From positions 248,001 through 312,000 of the forward strand of contig JADCRZ010000001.1 in assembly GCA_015069695.1 (NCBI GenBank): a stretch of DNA of 64,000 nucleotides. The letters run 5' to 3'. The position numbers were made by a program, and so were the translations under genes. This DNA is from Williamsia sp. GTDB taxonomy: Bacteria; Bacteroidota; Bacteroidia; Chitinophagales; Chitinophagaceae. Of the stretch, positions 44,501 through 53,770 are shown piece by piece (the first letter of the stretch is position 1; every line of letters begins with the position of its first letter). The notes under the pieces were generated by a model. It was not told the DNA's origin. It was given only the letters and a program-made list of their open reading frames with translations, and did no database searches.

Positions 44501-45881
44501 AACGGATTCTGTCAATGGAATCCTTACATCCAGAAACCGCGAACTGGATTCCACCAACCGGGCACTCAGCATCCAGCGGGAGCTGAATACCAGCCAGCTG
44601 CTGCAGCTTTCCAGGGCCCAGGAGCAGGAAGATATGGGAAGAGCATACCGGTTGGCTGAGCTGGCGTTTAAAAAAGCGCCGGCAAGTGCAGAAGCAAAGG
44701 AACGCTACAATCATTTTACCATTTCCCCGGCCTACTACTATACCCGGAAGCTGGATGGATCGCTGTACAAGTACGCACCCGATGGCAAACAGCTGATGGT
44801 ATATGATTCTGTACGCAATTCGCTCAGCCTGCTCGCTGATAGTACTTACGTGCCCCAGGGTGTGATAACAGTCAATCCGCACCTCCTGTCCGTTGCTTTT
44901 TCTCCCGATGGAAAATATCTCCTGCTGGCCTACAAGAATGAATGTGAGATCAGAAAGACAAACAACCTGGCGGATAAAAATAATTTCAAGCTCAAGGAAA
45001 ACAATATCTACAGCGCCATTTACTCCCGCTCAGGCAAAATACTGGTGCAAACCGGGAATGGACTGCATCTTTGGAAGAGCTTGTTTGGAAACGAAATGCC
45101 GGTAAAAAGCAGTGAGTTTAAACCCGGTTCAAGAATCGTATCGGCTTATTTTACGGATGACGACAAACGCATTATCTGCAATTGTGAGAACGGCCTGGTG
45201 TATGTCTGGGATCCAGGCAACGATGATAAAAAGGTTATTACCAAGAACGCTTCGTTCTGTTCCATATCACCGGCCGGCAATTTTTTTCTTGCAGGAACAT
45301 CCGCCGATTTTACGCTTTATAACAGCGAAGGCCGGGATGTGAAGCTGCCCGATTTCAGCAAAAACGGACAGCTGGTTTCAGTCACGTTTTCTGCCGAGGG
45401 AAAATGGGTTGTGCTCAGCTTTCTGGATGCCCAGCCCAACCAATCAATGTTTCAGCAAAAAGCGGCCTCTTACGGAAAGACCGAGTATATCCTGGTAGGA
45501 CTGGACGCGCCCCGCAAAGACACGACCAGGCTGAACCGTTTCTTTAAAGGCAATACGCTGATCACTTCTTACAACGGAACCCTTTCTACCGACAACGGCA
45601 TTATCCTTGGCTTTGAAGAAAACAACATTGTATTTGATAAGCAGAACGGTGTACTGGAGCTGCTCAACGTCAACGATAAACAGCTCAGAAGACTGGTCGT
45701 ACCCGGCGGAAAAAATCCCCGCGCTGTTTCCGTCTACAGGCACGGGAACCATGTGCTCGCCGGCGGCGCAGACAACGCCATCCGGGAAATGATCTTTGAT
45801 TACCCTGCCAACCTGGATAAGAGAGGATTGCTGCCTGAACTCACTGCCGACGACATGCAGAAGTACGGGGTAGCGCTGTAG
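41559..45881 (+). CDS. Double STAND NTPase with transmembrane helix and WD40-like C-terminus
   Basis: A 1440-residue protein. Module 1 (about 10-385): FFGRDTEI, Walker A GESGTGKTS at 57-65, Walker B LLIFDQFEEL, and a winged-helix end with FELAHESLVP. Module 2 (about 390-800): NPYKGLQSFDPADNERFYGR, Walker A GNSGAGKSS at 433-441, Walker B LLLIDQYEEL, end YEPAHDVLVKTW. These match nSTAND1-type signalling NTPases. One hydrophobic helix (about 855-875) is followed by a long coiled coil (about 876-1030) and a propeller with weak WD40-like repeats (FSPDGKYLLLAYKN, FTDDDKRIICNCEN, FSAEGKWVVLSF). The start is two bases after the CHAT gene. The propeller probably senses a ligand and the NTPases switch state, relaying to the CHAT protease at the membrane. 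Confidence 0.85.
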   Translation: METQAIPAAEAIPQVKSPFQLLAAYSEGDRDKFFGRDTEIALLYQYVQEANAVLIYGESGTGKTSLVQCGLINETKHFNWTSITVRRIEDDINRSLFSRLREHADPGGSEAGEDAGVTGLLQEVFLHNFQPILLIFDQFEELFIFGKPAERAAFIKNIEEIFQLRIPWKMVFAMREDSIASLTEFDDRLPHLFKKRMRVELMNRAKCREVITRSCERFAIGLEPLHTADGPEGDTPDKIIEAVSNANGLVHPPYLQIFLDTLWKEARSQQPDPIVINEAVVEKVGGIGNVLKAFLEEKVNEQGVLNKTDCWKFLKLFVPESGTTRKKVLLNEYTAIPPEKLRELVDYLVGWKILSEYAQNSFELAHESLVPIIQGIKLTEIRPRLAKPTLKGNPYKGLQSFDPADNERFYGRQEAIQAVYAKVQQQGLVVIVGNSGAGKSSLIKAGLLPMLQKEGYLVLPIVRAGEQPLRTIDESLATVGQGSGKAFLLLIDQYEELITRISEKETRQAVYEKIYQLLEVQRAGTAAFKLKIIITVRADFEPQFRMEAPLSDYWKAGKYLVPPFSRDEIREVIEEPAYQAGLEFSPPSLVEKITEEVYSSQSTGLLPLMSFTLSELYKAYEESGRDDKLLTEEDYNRLGGVIGGLQNRADHIYLAFETDHPGAYKQYQQVMQNIILRMVYLSTGELAGQRVLEENLVFPDSVTNAMAAEVLQQLIDSHLVVAGRDNREKDYYEPAHDVLVKTWGQIWEWIGKIGRDAFFLRSRLAQAVNDYENTHDPLLLWNRNPWLESLVPLLANPQTGWLNKKETDFVAASKAERDSMEAKEVQEREEKLRLAQEKVAEQKSTIKREKRFRGVILAALIGAMLLGVLAFFQYRAANQNYRIAQGEMARSKSLNTDLQKQNTLLNGAKDSITKLAQAKTDLAVQERASREKADSARQLALNLVEKLNAQIDETIAARQLAEKRRDSLNQVVLSEKKARLSTDSVNGILTSRNRELDSTNRALSIQRELNTSQLLQLSRAQEQEDMGRAYRLAELAFKKAPASAEAKERYNHFTISPAYYYTRKLDGSLYKYAPDGKQLMVYDSVRNSLSLLADSTYVPQGVITVNPHLLSVAFSPDGKYLLLAYKNECEIRKTNNLADKNNFKLKENNIYSAIYSRSGKILVQTGNGLHLWKSLFGNEMPVKSSEFKPGSRIVSAYFTDDDKRIICNCENGLVYVWDPGNDDKKVITKNASFCSISPAGNFFLAGTSADFTLYNSEGRDVKLPDFSKNGQLVSVTFSAEGKWVVLSFLDAQPNQSMFQQKAASYGKTEYILVGLDAPRKDTTRLNRFFKGNTLITSYNGTLSTDNGIILGFEENNIVFDKQNGVLELLNVNDKQLRRLVVPGGKNPRAVSVYRHGNHVLAGGADNAIREMIFDYPANLDKRGLLPELTADDMQKYGVAL

Positions 45882-45926
45882 CATTTTGTTGTGGCGTCTG
45901 CGGTTAGCCTAAGCTGTTATAATCCC

Positions 45927-46445
45927 TCACTGCTTCCCGCTTACCAGGTCAGCATACGACTTATCAACCAGGCTCGACCGATCCAGGCCGAAGAACCGGA
46001 TGTATTGCTCGCATTGCTGCTCCAGTTGTTCGCGGGTAAATTCTTCGCGCTCATCAATGGCTTCTACTTCGATAAAATGGCCCAGTCCGGCAACGGTGTC
46101 GAAATGAAATTTTACATTGTCTACAAAGTAAATCCTGCGTTGTTTGTCGACAACGGCTTTTATGCCTAACTGTATGCGCAGGATTTCTTTGAGTGCATCA
46201 TCGGGCTCGTATTGGAAAAGGATCACATGGGATTGCTTGGTGCTGGCAACATCTTCGCGGTCGTAATGGATCAGGGCGTATTCGATGTTTCCCTCGCGCA
46301 GCTTCAGGCGGCCCCTGGGTGCATTGAAATAAGTGTCTACCTGGTGGTCGAGGCCCAGGGCGCGTGGATGCAGGGTTTGCAGCTTTTCTTCGTATGGTTC
46401 AAGGCTGTCGACTCTTGCCTTGCATTCAATGGTCCGGATGTTCAT
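45927..46445 (-). CDS. CYTH-domain protein (class IV adenylate cyclase / triphosphatase type)
   Basis: About 172 residues; the start at 46445 (MNIRTIECKARV) is preferred over a TTG overlapping the ppk1 stop. The tunnel-fold CYTH domain is recognisable from the opening IECKAR, the basic strands GRLKLREGN and QRRIYFVDNVKFHFDTV, and the acidic FIEVEAID. These charged residues line a tunnel that binds triphosphate with metal ions. The class comprises adenylate cyclases, thiamine-triphosphatases and tripolyphosphatases. It is directly downstream of ppk1 on the same strand, so a phosphate-polymer-related role (tripolyphosphate or a nucleotide) is a reasonable inference. The gene converges with the STAND gene, 45 bases away. 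Confidence 0.85.
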   Translation of the reverse strand: MNIRTIECKARVDSLEPYEEKLQTLHPRALGLDHQVDTYFNAPRGRLKLREGNIEYALIHYDREDVASTKQSHVILFQYEPDDALKEILRIQLGIKAVVDKQRRIYFVDNVKFHFDTVAGLGHFIEVEAIDEREEFTREQLEQQCEQYIRFFGLDRSSLVDKSYADLVSGKQ

Positions 46446-46465
46446 AATGCGTTGTTCAAAAGAGG

Positions 46466-48592
46466 TCAATTGATCAGGCTGATGGGAATCTCTGTAAGCG
46501 TTTCGCTGGTGGTCGGATTGGCCTTCTGATCCTGCTGTTTGACGGAAAATAAGTAATTGTAAATTTCAATCTGCGAACGCACGGTTTTGTCGCCCTCTTT
46601 TTTTACATACTCATTGCGCAGATCGTTGTCCAGGGTCCGGGCTTTTACATTGTCGCTTAACTGGATGTCCAGCATTCTTTTAATAATGTGTTTGATGTTT
46701 TCATCAAAGATGGGACAGGTGGCTTCTACGCGATGATCCAGGTTGCGCACCATGAGGTCGGCGGAAGAGATAAATATCTTTTCATCACCCTCATTGCCAA
46801 ATACAAACACGCGGGCATGTTCCAGGTACTGGTCCACAATGCTGATGGCAGTAACGGGTTCCGCCCATTTCTTGTTTTCAGAGAACATGCAAAAGATCCC
46901 GCGCACGATCATGGTAAGCTTCACGCCTTCCTGTGCAGCCTCGTACAATTTTTCGATGAGCTGCTCGTCGGAAAGCGAATTCATTTTAAGCAGGATAGAG
47001 GCCGGCTTTTTATTTTTGGCCAGCTTGATCTCATGGTCAATCATCTTGATCAGCTCAACCCGCAAACAGGTAGGACAGGGGATGAGTGTTTTGCAGGACC
47101 TGAGCGAATGAAGCCTGCCCTTGGGCTTTTCCAAAAAACTGAAGATGCGGCTTACATCGGCCATTACAGCGCTGTTGGCCGTTAGCAGGCAATGATCACC
47201 ATACAGGCGGGCGGTTTTTTCGTTGAGATTGCCGGTACTTACAAAGCCATACAGCAGGGTCTTGTTCTGGACCCGTTTTTTGATCAGGCAAAGTTTCGCA
47301 TGCACTTTCATATCCGGCAGGCCGATCAGGACTTTCACGCCGTCATCTTCCAGCCTTTCTTTCCATTCCAGGTTGGCTTCTTCATCAAAGCGGGCGCGCA
47401 GTTCGAGCATCACGGTTACCTGCTTGCCGTTGCGTACGGCATTGAGCAGGGCATTGATGACCTTGGAATTGGAGGCCAGCCGGTAGCAGGTGATCTTAAT
47501 GGAAAGCACATCAGGATCAATGGCTGCTTCCCGCAACAGGTCGATCACCGGGCTGAAGGAATGATAGGGAAAATTGAGCATGATGTCTTTTTCCAGTACA
47601 ATATCGGTCACCCGCCGCGAGTAGGTAAGGAGCGGATGCTGGAACGGTTTTCTGCGCTGCGCTGCCTTGGGAAAAACGGCATCCGGAAAATCCATGAAAT
47701 GGCGGAAGTTGTGGACGCGCCCGCCGGGAATCAGGTTGTCCTTTTTGGTAATGCTCATGCGGCGCATCAGGTATTCCAGCAAACCCGGATCAATTTCCTT
47801 GTCGTATACCAGCCGCACCGGTTTGCCTTTGCGCCGGTTCTTCAATCCTTTCTCAATTTTTTGGGTGATGGAATCGGCTACATCGGTGTCCATATCAATT
47901 TCTGCGTCGCGCGTTACCTTGAATATCCATGACTCGCATTTGTCATACCCGAAGTAAGAAAAGATAGAAGGCAGGTTAAAGCGGATCACGTCTTCGAGCA
48001 GGATGATGGTGTGTTCACCGGGGGCGGAGGGCAGCAGCACAAACCGGCCCATCAATTTGCTGGGCACTTCGATGAGGGCATATTTGTGATCGTATGCGGT
48101 GTCTTTTTTTGACAGCATCACAGCCAGAAAGATCGACTTCTCGCGGAGGATCGGGAACTGCTGGATGCTTTCGATCATAAGCGGTACGGTATTGGAACGC
48201 ACCTCTTCTTCAAAATAACGTTGCACAAAAACCCTTTGCTCCCGGTTGAGCCCTTTCTCACTTACCAGAAAGATCTTTTCTTTTTCCAGTTCGCCCAGCA
48301 CGTTTTCCCATATCCTGTTGAATTCACTTTGCTGCCGCAGTACGATCATCTGTATCTCGTCAATGATCTTGGCAGGCGATTCTTCCAGGTGCATCTTCAC
48401 CTTTTTATCCAGCTCCAGCATGCGCTTCAGCGTTGCCACGCGCACACGGAAAAATTCGTCCAGGTTGTTGGAAAAAATTCCCAGGAAGCGGATGCGTTCG
48501 CGCAGGGGAACAGTGGGGTCGGCTGCTTCCTGCAGCACCCGCCCGTTAAAAGAAAGCCAGCTTATATCTCTTACAATTGTATGCCGTTTCAT
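46466..48592 (-). CDS. ppk1: Polyphosphate kinase 1
   Basis: A 708-residue enzyme that reversibly makes polyphosphate from ATP. The N-terminal domain starts with the usual RDISWLSFNGRVLQEAADP and FLGIFSNNLDEFFRVRVA. The head and two phospholipase-D-like C-terminal domains follow. The phospho-acceptor His431 lies in DMKVHAKLCLIKKR; the second conserved His is in NLDHRVEATCPIFD. The length agrees with the family (about 690-720). It is first in a two-gene unit with the CYTH gene and divergent from a SusC gene. Polyphosphate stores fit the neighbouring candidates for phosphate scavenging. Confidence 0.96.
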   Translation of the reverse strand: MKRHTIVRDISWLSFNGRVLQEAADPTVPLRERIRFLGIFSNNLDEFFRVRVATLKRMLELDKKVKMHLEESPAKIIDEIQMIVLRQQSEFNRIWENVLGELEKEKIFLVSEKGLNREQRVFVQRYFEEEVRSNTVPLMIESIQQFPILREKSIFLAVMLSKKDTAYDHKYALIEVPSKLMGRFVLLPSAPGEHTIILLEDVIRFNLPSIFSYFGYDKCESWIFKVTRDAEIDMDTDVADSITQKIEKGLKNRRKGKPVRLVYDKEIDPGLLEYLMRRMSITKKDNLIPGGRVHNFRHFMDFPDAVFPKAAQRRKPFQHPLLTYSRRVTDIVLEKDIMLNFPYHSFSPVIDLLREAAIDPDVLSIKITCYRLASNSKVINALLNAVRNGKQVTVMLELRARFDEEANLEWKERLEDDGVKVLIGLPDMKVHAKLCLIKKRVQNKTLLYGFVSTGNLNEKTARLYGDHCLLTANSAVMADVSRIFSFLEKPKGRLHSLRSCKTLIPCPTCLRVELIKMIDHEIKLAKNKKPASILLKMNSLSDEQLIEKLYEAAQEGVKLTMIVRGIFCMFSENKKWAEPVTAISIVDQYLEHARVFVFGNEGDEKIFISSADLMVRNLDHRVEATCPIFDENIKHIIKRMLDIQLSDNVKARTLDNDLRNEYVKKEGDKTVRSQIEIYNYLFSVKQQDQKANPTTSETLTEIPISLIN

Positions 48593-49002
48593 ATGAGATA
48601 GAAATAATTCTTGATGATGATTCTATTGTACCGCAGCGCACCATGTTGCAATTGGATCGCTTGCTTTTCATGCCCGGCTGATTTCCGGCCGTACTGCCAT
48701 ACTGAGGCCTTCAGGCTTCAAAGATGATAAAAAATTTACACTTAATTGTGCGGCAAGTTTCTCCTCTCAACAGGTGGGAGACGCAATGTAAAAGATCGAT
48801 AGGAACAGCCCTGCCCGGCTACACGATCTATCCTGTTGTATTTTCCGGCGTAAGGAACACTTAACAATTTCTTCATGGACAATTGACCGCAAGAAACCGG
48901 GATCTCACGCAATTTTGCCCCATCAGAACAATCGCCCCTGGAACTGTTTACCGCTTAGAACTGTGTATCTGAATTGTGCTGAACCATAATACCATCCGTT
49001 TC
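48593..49002. promoter_or_regulatory. Divergent regulatory region between ppk1 and a SusC gene
   Basis: About 410 bases with no gene. On the plus strand CTTAACA and CTTCATG (48860-48877) are seven-base half-sites separated by four bases, the 11-base spacing of a PHO-box-like direct repeat. A GCAATTTTG box follows near 48912 and could be a variant -7 element. Neither is proven. Confidence 0.3.
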
Positions 49003-52000
49003 ATGAACTTATTTCTACCCGTCACACAAAAAGTGATCAAGGCAATCGTATTTCTGTTGCTGCTCACACCTTCCCTTTTTGCGCAAACAAATCCCGCAGC
49101 TGAAACCATCAGCATAAGCGGTACCGTAGTGGATGAAGCCAGACAGCCGCTGGAAGGTGTTTCTATCTTTGCCGGCAACAAGGTCATCGGGCTGACAAAC
49201 AAGACCGGCTCGTTCCGCGTAACGGTAACCCGCAATACCAAGATCGTGTTTACCTCGGTCGGGTACGATGGATATACGCTGACAGCGGCGGGTACCGATG
49301 CGACCGTGATGATGAAGCGCTCCGGCAACGCCCTGCAGGATGTAGTGGTAACCGCGCTGGGCATCAGACGGAGTGAAAAAGCCCTGGGGTATTCCGTTAC
49401 AAAGCTGGCGGGCGAAGAGCTGACCAGTGCAGTATCCAACAACTGGACGGACGCCCTTTCAGGAAAGGTGGCCGGCCTCAATCTCGTGCGGTCGAACAGC
49501 GGGCCGGCGGGTTCCAACAAGATTATCCTGCGGGGTGAGAACAACCTGACCGGCGACAATGAAGCCCTGATCGTGGTGGATGGCGTGGTGATCAACCAGG
49601 GCAGCGGCCGCCGGACAGCCATCGGCGGGGAATCTACCTATGGCACAGGCAGCGACAATATGCCCGCCGATTACGGCACAGGACTGAATGACATCAACCC
49701 GGAAGACATTGAATCGGTGACCGTGCTCAAAGGGCCGGGTGCGGCTGCCCTCTATGGCCAGCGCGGAGCCAACGGTGCCATCATCATCACCACCAAAGCA
49801 GGCAGCGCCAAAAAGAAAGGACTGGGCATTACCCTGAACTCGAATGCCTCCCTCGAACAAGTGAACCGCTGGCCCGATCTGCAATATGAGTACGGACAAG
49901 GCCTGGGCGGTGCAGCTTATTATTCATACGGAGCTTCAGCAGACGGATCCAGCACCAGCGGTACCAGCTCTGCGTACGGGCCCCGCTTCAACGGGCAACA
50001 ATTTTACCAATACGATCCGGTGAAACAAGGACAGGATTCGGTGCGGACACCCTGGGTGCCTTACCGCAACTCCTCGCGCAGCTTCTTCACCACGGGCAAC
50101 ACCATCACCAACAGCATCAGCGTGGATGGGGGCACCGATAAGACTTCGGCGCGTTTTTCCCTCACCAATTTGTCGAATAAATGGATCATTCCCAACACCG
50201 GTTTTGGCCGCAATGCCGTATCGATGTCGGTCAACTCAAAAGTGAGCGACCAATTGCAAATCAGTTCCAAGATCAACTATACCAATGCGCAAAGCGATAA
50301 CCTGCCGGGTGCAGGCTATGGCAACCAATCGATCATGTACTGGTATATCTTCTGGCAGCCCAATGCAAACACAGACTGGCTCAAGCATTACTGGGCCAAC
50401 GGACAGGAAGGCCGGGTGATCAAATATCCGTACAGCTCTTTCCCCTCCAACCCGTACGCCGTCGCGTATGAGTATATCAACAGATCGAACCGGAACGGGA
50501 TCACCGGCAATGTGCAGGCAACCTACAATTTCAACAAGGAGCTGAGCCTGCAGGTGCGTACCTCGCTGAACCTTTCCTACGAACAGCGGGCACAGGAACG
50601 CCCGTACAGCGCGGGTTCCAGGTATCCGAAAGGCAGCTACCGCACCCAGAATATCTATTCGCAGGAGGCCAGCACGGATTTCCTGCTCAAGTGGGCCCGG
50701 AAAGTAAACCAGGATATAGACTTCTCGGTGACTGCCGGCGGCAGCGCATTGCAGAACAATTACAACCGCGATGAAACCCGGGCCGATTCGCTCACCTATC
50801 CCGGCGTATATTCCATGTCGAACAATGCGGGTCCGCTGGTGACCCTTCCCTGGAAGAGCAAGTATGCCATCAACAGTTTTTACGGGTTGATCTCCGGGGC
50901 GTATAAAAATTATCTATTTGTAGATGCGACCGTAAGGCAGGACTGGAACAGCGTACTGGCCACGCCGCTGCGCACCGAGAACGCAGGCTTTTTCTATCCT
51001 TCTGCCAACCTGAGTTTTGTAGCATCCGATGTGATGAACCTGCCCTCCGCCGTCAACTTTGCCAAACTGCGCTTTTCTGCTTCCGGCGTGGGCAGCGGCG
51101 GTACAACACCGTATCTCACGGCCTACAACTATGTAACGGCAGGCAGCCTGTACAACGGCGGACTGGAAAATCCTACCATCCTTACCAATCAAAACTTAAA
51201 ACCCCTTAAGACCATTACCTACGAAGCAGGCCTGAACCTGCGGCTCTATAAAAGCCGGCTGAACATTGACCTGTCGGTGTATTCCGGCAATACCAAAGAC
51301 CAGATCCTGCAGCGCATCATTGACCAGGCTTCCGGCAACCAGCGCGCGATCATCAATGCAGGCCGGGTCAGCAACCGGGGCATAGAGCTGGCGTTGAATA
51401 CCGTGCCGGTGGCTACAAGAGGAGGATTTAAATGGAACAGCAACATCGTCTTCTCTGCCAATTCAAACAAGATCAGGGAGCTGGCCGATAGTTCGGTTGT
51501 GTTGTTGACGGGCCCGGTGGGCGGCGGACAGATCGTAGCCAAGGTAGGAGGGAGCATGGGTGATTTGTACGGAAGAGGCTATGTGCGGTCGCCGGACGGG
51601 CAGGTGGTATACGATGCCAACACAGGCGTAGCGCTGATCTCGCAGGATGTAAAGTATCTGGGAAATACGATCCCGAAATGGAAAATCGGTTTCACGAACG
51701 ACTTTGCCTACAAAGGATTTCATCTCAACCTGCTCTTTGATGCGCAGGTGGGCGCAGTTGCCCATTCGCTTACGCATTACAAGCTGGCAGAGCAGGGAAA
51801 GACGACCAATACGCTGCCCGGCCGTTACAATGGCATCATTGGCAACGGGGTGGTAATGGGTGCCGATGGCAAATACCGGCCCAATGATGTGATCGCTTAT
51901 GACATCGATGAATACTACCGTTCGCACTATGGCATCGACAATGCCGAGGGCAGCGTGTTCTCCACGGATTTTATCAAATTCAGGGAAGCCCGTTTTGATT

Positions 52001-52209
52001 ATACGCTTGCGCCCAGGCTGACCAAGCGGCTGGGATTGCAGCGCGCCACCGTCGGCGTCTATGGGCGCAACCTGTATATCTGGTCAAAATGGCCCATGTT
52101 CGATCCTGAGTTCGGGACCCTGAGCGGAACCGATATCGTACAGGGCTTTGAGATCGGGCAATTTCCTTCCACCCGTACTGTTGGCGTAAACCTGGTTCTT
52201 GGATTCTAA
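49003..52209 (+). CDS. SusC/RagA-family TonB-linked outer-membrane transporter
   Basis: A 1068-residue receptor; start 49003 (MNLFLPVTQKVIKAIVFLLL) is preferred over a GTG nine codons upstream because it opens a normal signal peptide. Carboxypeptidase-regulatory-like domain (GTVVDEARQPLEGVSIFAGN), then the family signature LQDVVVTALGIRRSEKALGY, plug segments LSGKVAGLNLVRSNSGPAGS and LKGPGAAALYGQRGANGAII, and a barrel ending VGVNLVLGF. A SusD-like partner follows after nine bases. The cargo is unknown; neighbours on both sides are phosphate-related, and no glycoside hydrolase is close. Confidence 0.94.
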   Translation: MNLFLPVTQKVIKAIVFLLLLTPSLFAQTNPAAETISISGTVVDEARQPLEGVSIFAGNKVIGLTNKTGSFRVTVTRNTKIVFTSVGYDGYTLTAAGTDATVMMKRSGNALQDVVVTALGIRRSEKALGYSVTKLAGEELTSAVSNNWTDALSGKVAGLNLVRSNSGPAGSNKIILRGENNLTGDNEALIVVDGVVINQGSGRRTAIGGESTYGTGSDNMPADYGTGLNDINPEDIESVTVLKGPGAAALYGQRGANGAIIITTKAGSAKKKGLGITLNSNASLEQVNRWPDLQYEYGQGLGGAAYYSYGASADGSSTSGTSSAYGPRFNGQQFYQYDPVKQGQDSVRTPWVPYRNSSRSFFTTGNTITNSISVDGGTDKTSARFSLTNLSNKWIIPNTGFGRNAVSMSVNSKVSDQLQISSKINYTNAQSDNLPGAGYGNQSIMYWYIFWQPNANTDWLKHYWANGQEGRVIKYPYSSFPSNPYAVAYEYINRSNRNGITGNVQATYNFNKELSLQVRTSLNLSYEQRAQERPYSAGSRYPKGSYRTQNIYSQEASTDFLLKWARKVNQDIDFSVTAGGSALQNNYNRDETRADSLTYPGVYSMSNNAGPLVTLPWKSKYAINSFYGLISGAYKNYLFVDATVRQDWNSVLATPLRTENAGFFYPSANLSFVASDVMNLPSAVNFAKLRFSASGVGSGGTTPYLTAYNYVTAGSLYNGGLENPTILTNQNLKPLKTITYEAGLNLRLYKSRLNIDLSVYSGNTKDQILQRIIDQASGNQRAIINAGRVSNRGIELALNTVPVATRGGFKWNSNIVFSANSNKIRELADSSVVLLTGPVGGGQIVAKVGGSMGDLYGRGYVRSPDGQVVYDANTGVALISQDVKYLGNTIPKWKIGFTNDFAYKGFHLNLLFDAQVGAVAHSLTHYKLAEQGKTTNTLPGRYNGIIGNGVVMGADGKYRPNDVIAYDIDEYYRSHYGIDNAEGSVFSTDFIKFREARFDYTLAPRLTKRLGLQRATVGVYGRNLYIWSKWPMFDPEFGTLSGTDIVQGFEIGQFPSTRTVGVNLVLGF

Positions 52210-52218
52210 ATTCCTTTT

Positions 52219-53730
52219 ATGAAGAAGATCTTTACCGTTGCAAGTGTTCTCGTGCTGTTGGGTAGCCTGCTTTCTTCCTGTACAAAAAATTTCCAGGAAA
52301 TCAACACCGATCCAAACAGTACACCCAATGTATTGCCGCAGCAGCTGCTGGCGCCCGCACTGGTGAGCGTGCTTAACTACAACATGCAGCGCAACCGGAA
52401 TTTTAACAACGAGCTGATGCAGGTTACTGTCAACATCAGCGATGCCGAAGGACAGGTGTTCCGGTATGATTTCCGGAGCAACTGGGCCGATTACCTGTAC
52501 AATGGCTGGTACCAGGAGCTGAGCAATTTCAAAGACCTGTACCGGATCGCCGGTGGCGAGCTCAACAACAACAAATCGTATATGGGCATTTCGCTCATCT
52601 GCCAGTCGTGGATTTACTCCATGCTCACCGACACCTATGGCGATGTGCCTTATTTTCAATCCAACCTTGCGCGGGACAGTGCCATTTACGAGCCTGCATT
52701 TACCCGGCAGAAGGAAATTTATCTCGATCTATTCAAACGGCTGGAAGAAGCCAATGCCCTGCTCAGCACCGGAACCGCCATCGTTGCCTCCAGCGACCCG
52801 GTGTACGGCGGCAACGTGGCGCGCTGGCGAAAGTTCGGCAACTCGCTGTACCTGCGGCTCCTGTTGCGGGCTTCGGGCAAAGCAGACGTATCAGCGGATT
52901 GCATCGCCAAGATCAAGGAGATGGTGGATATAAAATCGTCCAGCTACCCCATCATGGCTTCAAACGATGAATCGGCTATTCTGCGCTGGACCGGTGCAGG
53001 TCCCTACGTATCGCCCTACCTCACGGTGCGCGAACAGGATTTCCGGACACCGGGCATCGCCAGCTTTTTTATCGATCACCTTGTAGCCTGGAATGATCCG
53101 CGCATCGACATACCCACCTATGGTGTAAACGGCATCAACCGTTGGGCCATTGCGCCTTACCAGGGTGCTTTTCTGGGTGTTCCCAGCGGCTATTCGCCCG
53201 GGTCTAACCCGGGAAAGAAATCGTATTTCTATTCTACCACGTCTACCTCTACCCTGATGACTGAACCGCTTACGGGCATGATCATGAATTATGCGGAGCT
53301 GAAGTTTATCCTGGCAGAGGCGGCCGCTAAAGGATGGATCAGCGGCCAGGCCGGTACTTATTACAACGATGGGGCGCTGAGCAGCATCCTGCTCTGGCTG
53401 CCCAACTGGCCGGGTTCCATCAACGATTTTCTGGTGGCAGCGGACATCCAGTGGAACGAGCAGGCAACGCTTGATGCCAAAATGGAGCGCATCCACCTGC
53501 AGAAATATTATGCCCTCTTTTTAACCGACCTGCAGCAGTGGTTTGAATACAGACGCACCGGTCATCCCATGTTGCCCAAGGAACCGGGACTTCGCAACAA
53601 CGGTGTGATGCCGGCCAGGATGACTTATCCTGTGTATGTGCAATCAACCAACCCTACCAACTACCGGACAGCCGTAGCCGCACAGGGCCCTGATCTGATC
53701 TCAACGCCTGTATGGTGGCAAAAACCCTGA
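52219..53730 (+). CDS. SusD-like outer-membrane lipoprotein (SusD_2 type)
   Basis: A 503-residue surface lipoprotein with lipobox LLSSC (acylated Cys about 21) and the opening CTKNFQEINTDPNSTPNVLP, which belongs to the SusD_2 branch usually paired with SusC proteins of the upstream type. Conserved helices include GMSLICQSWIYSMLTDTYGD-like sequence and the C-terminal RIHLQKYYALFLTDLQQWFE. It forms the binding lid for the transporter encoded nine bases upstream. Ligand not identifiable. Confidence 0.92.
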   Translation: MKKIFTVASVLVLLGSLLSSCTKNFQEINTDPNSTPNVLPQQLLAPALVSVLNYNMQRNRNFNNELMQVTVNISDAEGQVFRYDFRSNWADYLYNGWYQELSNFKDLYRIAGGELNNNKSYMGISLICQSWIYSMLTDTYGDVPYFQSNLARDSAIYEPAFTRQKEIYLDLFKRLEEANALLSTGTAIVASSDPVYGGNVARWRKFGNSLYLRLLLRASGKADVSADCIAKIKEMVDIKSSSYPIMASNDESAILRWTGAGPYVSPYLTVREQDFRTPGIASFFIDHLVAWNDPRIDIPTYGVNGINRWAIAPYQGAFLGVPSGYSPGSNPGKKSYFYSTTSTSTLMTEPLTGMIMNYAELKFILAEAAAKGWISGQAGTYYNDGALSSILLWLPNWPGSINDFLVAADIQWNEQATLDAKMERIHLQKYYALFLTDLQQWFEYRRTGHPMLPKEPGLRNNGVMPARMTYPVYVQSTNPTNYRTAVAAQGPDLISTPVWWQKP

Positions 53731-53770
53731 CCTGTAAGGCGTGAACAGGAACAAACCTAAAATAGATCTC

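Noticed and set aside
48880-48920. TTG ... CAATTTTG pair as a promoter for the SusC gene at 49003
   Set aside because: The -7 box misses the initial T and the spacing is about 24 bases; too weak to call as a separate feature.
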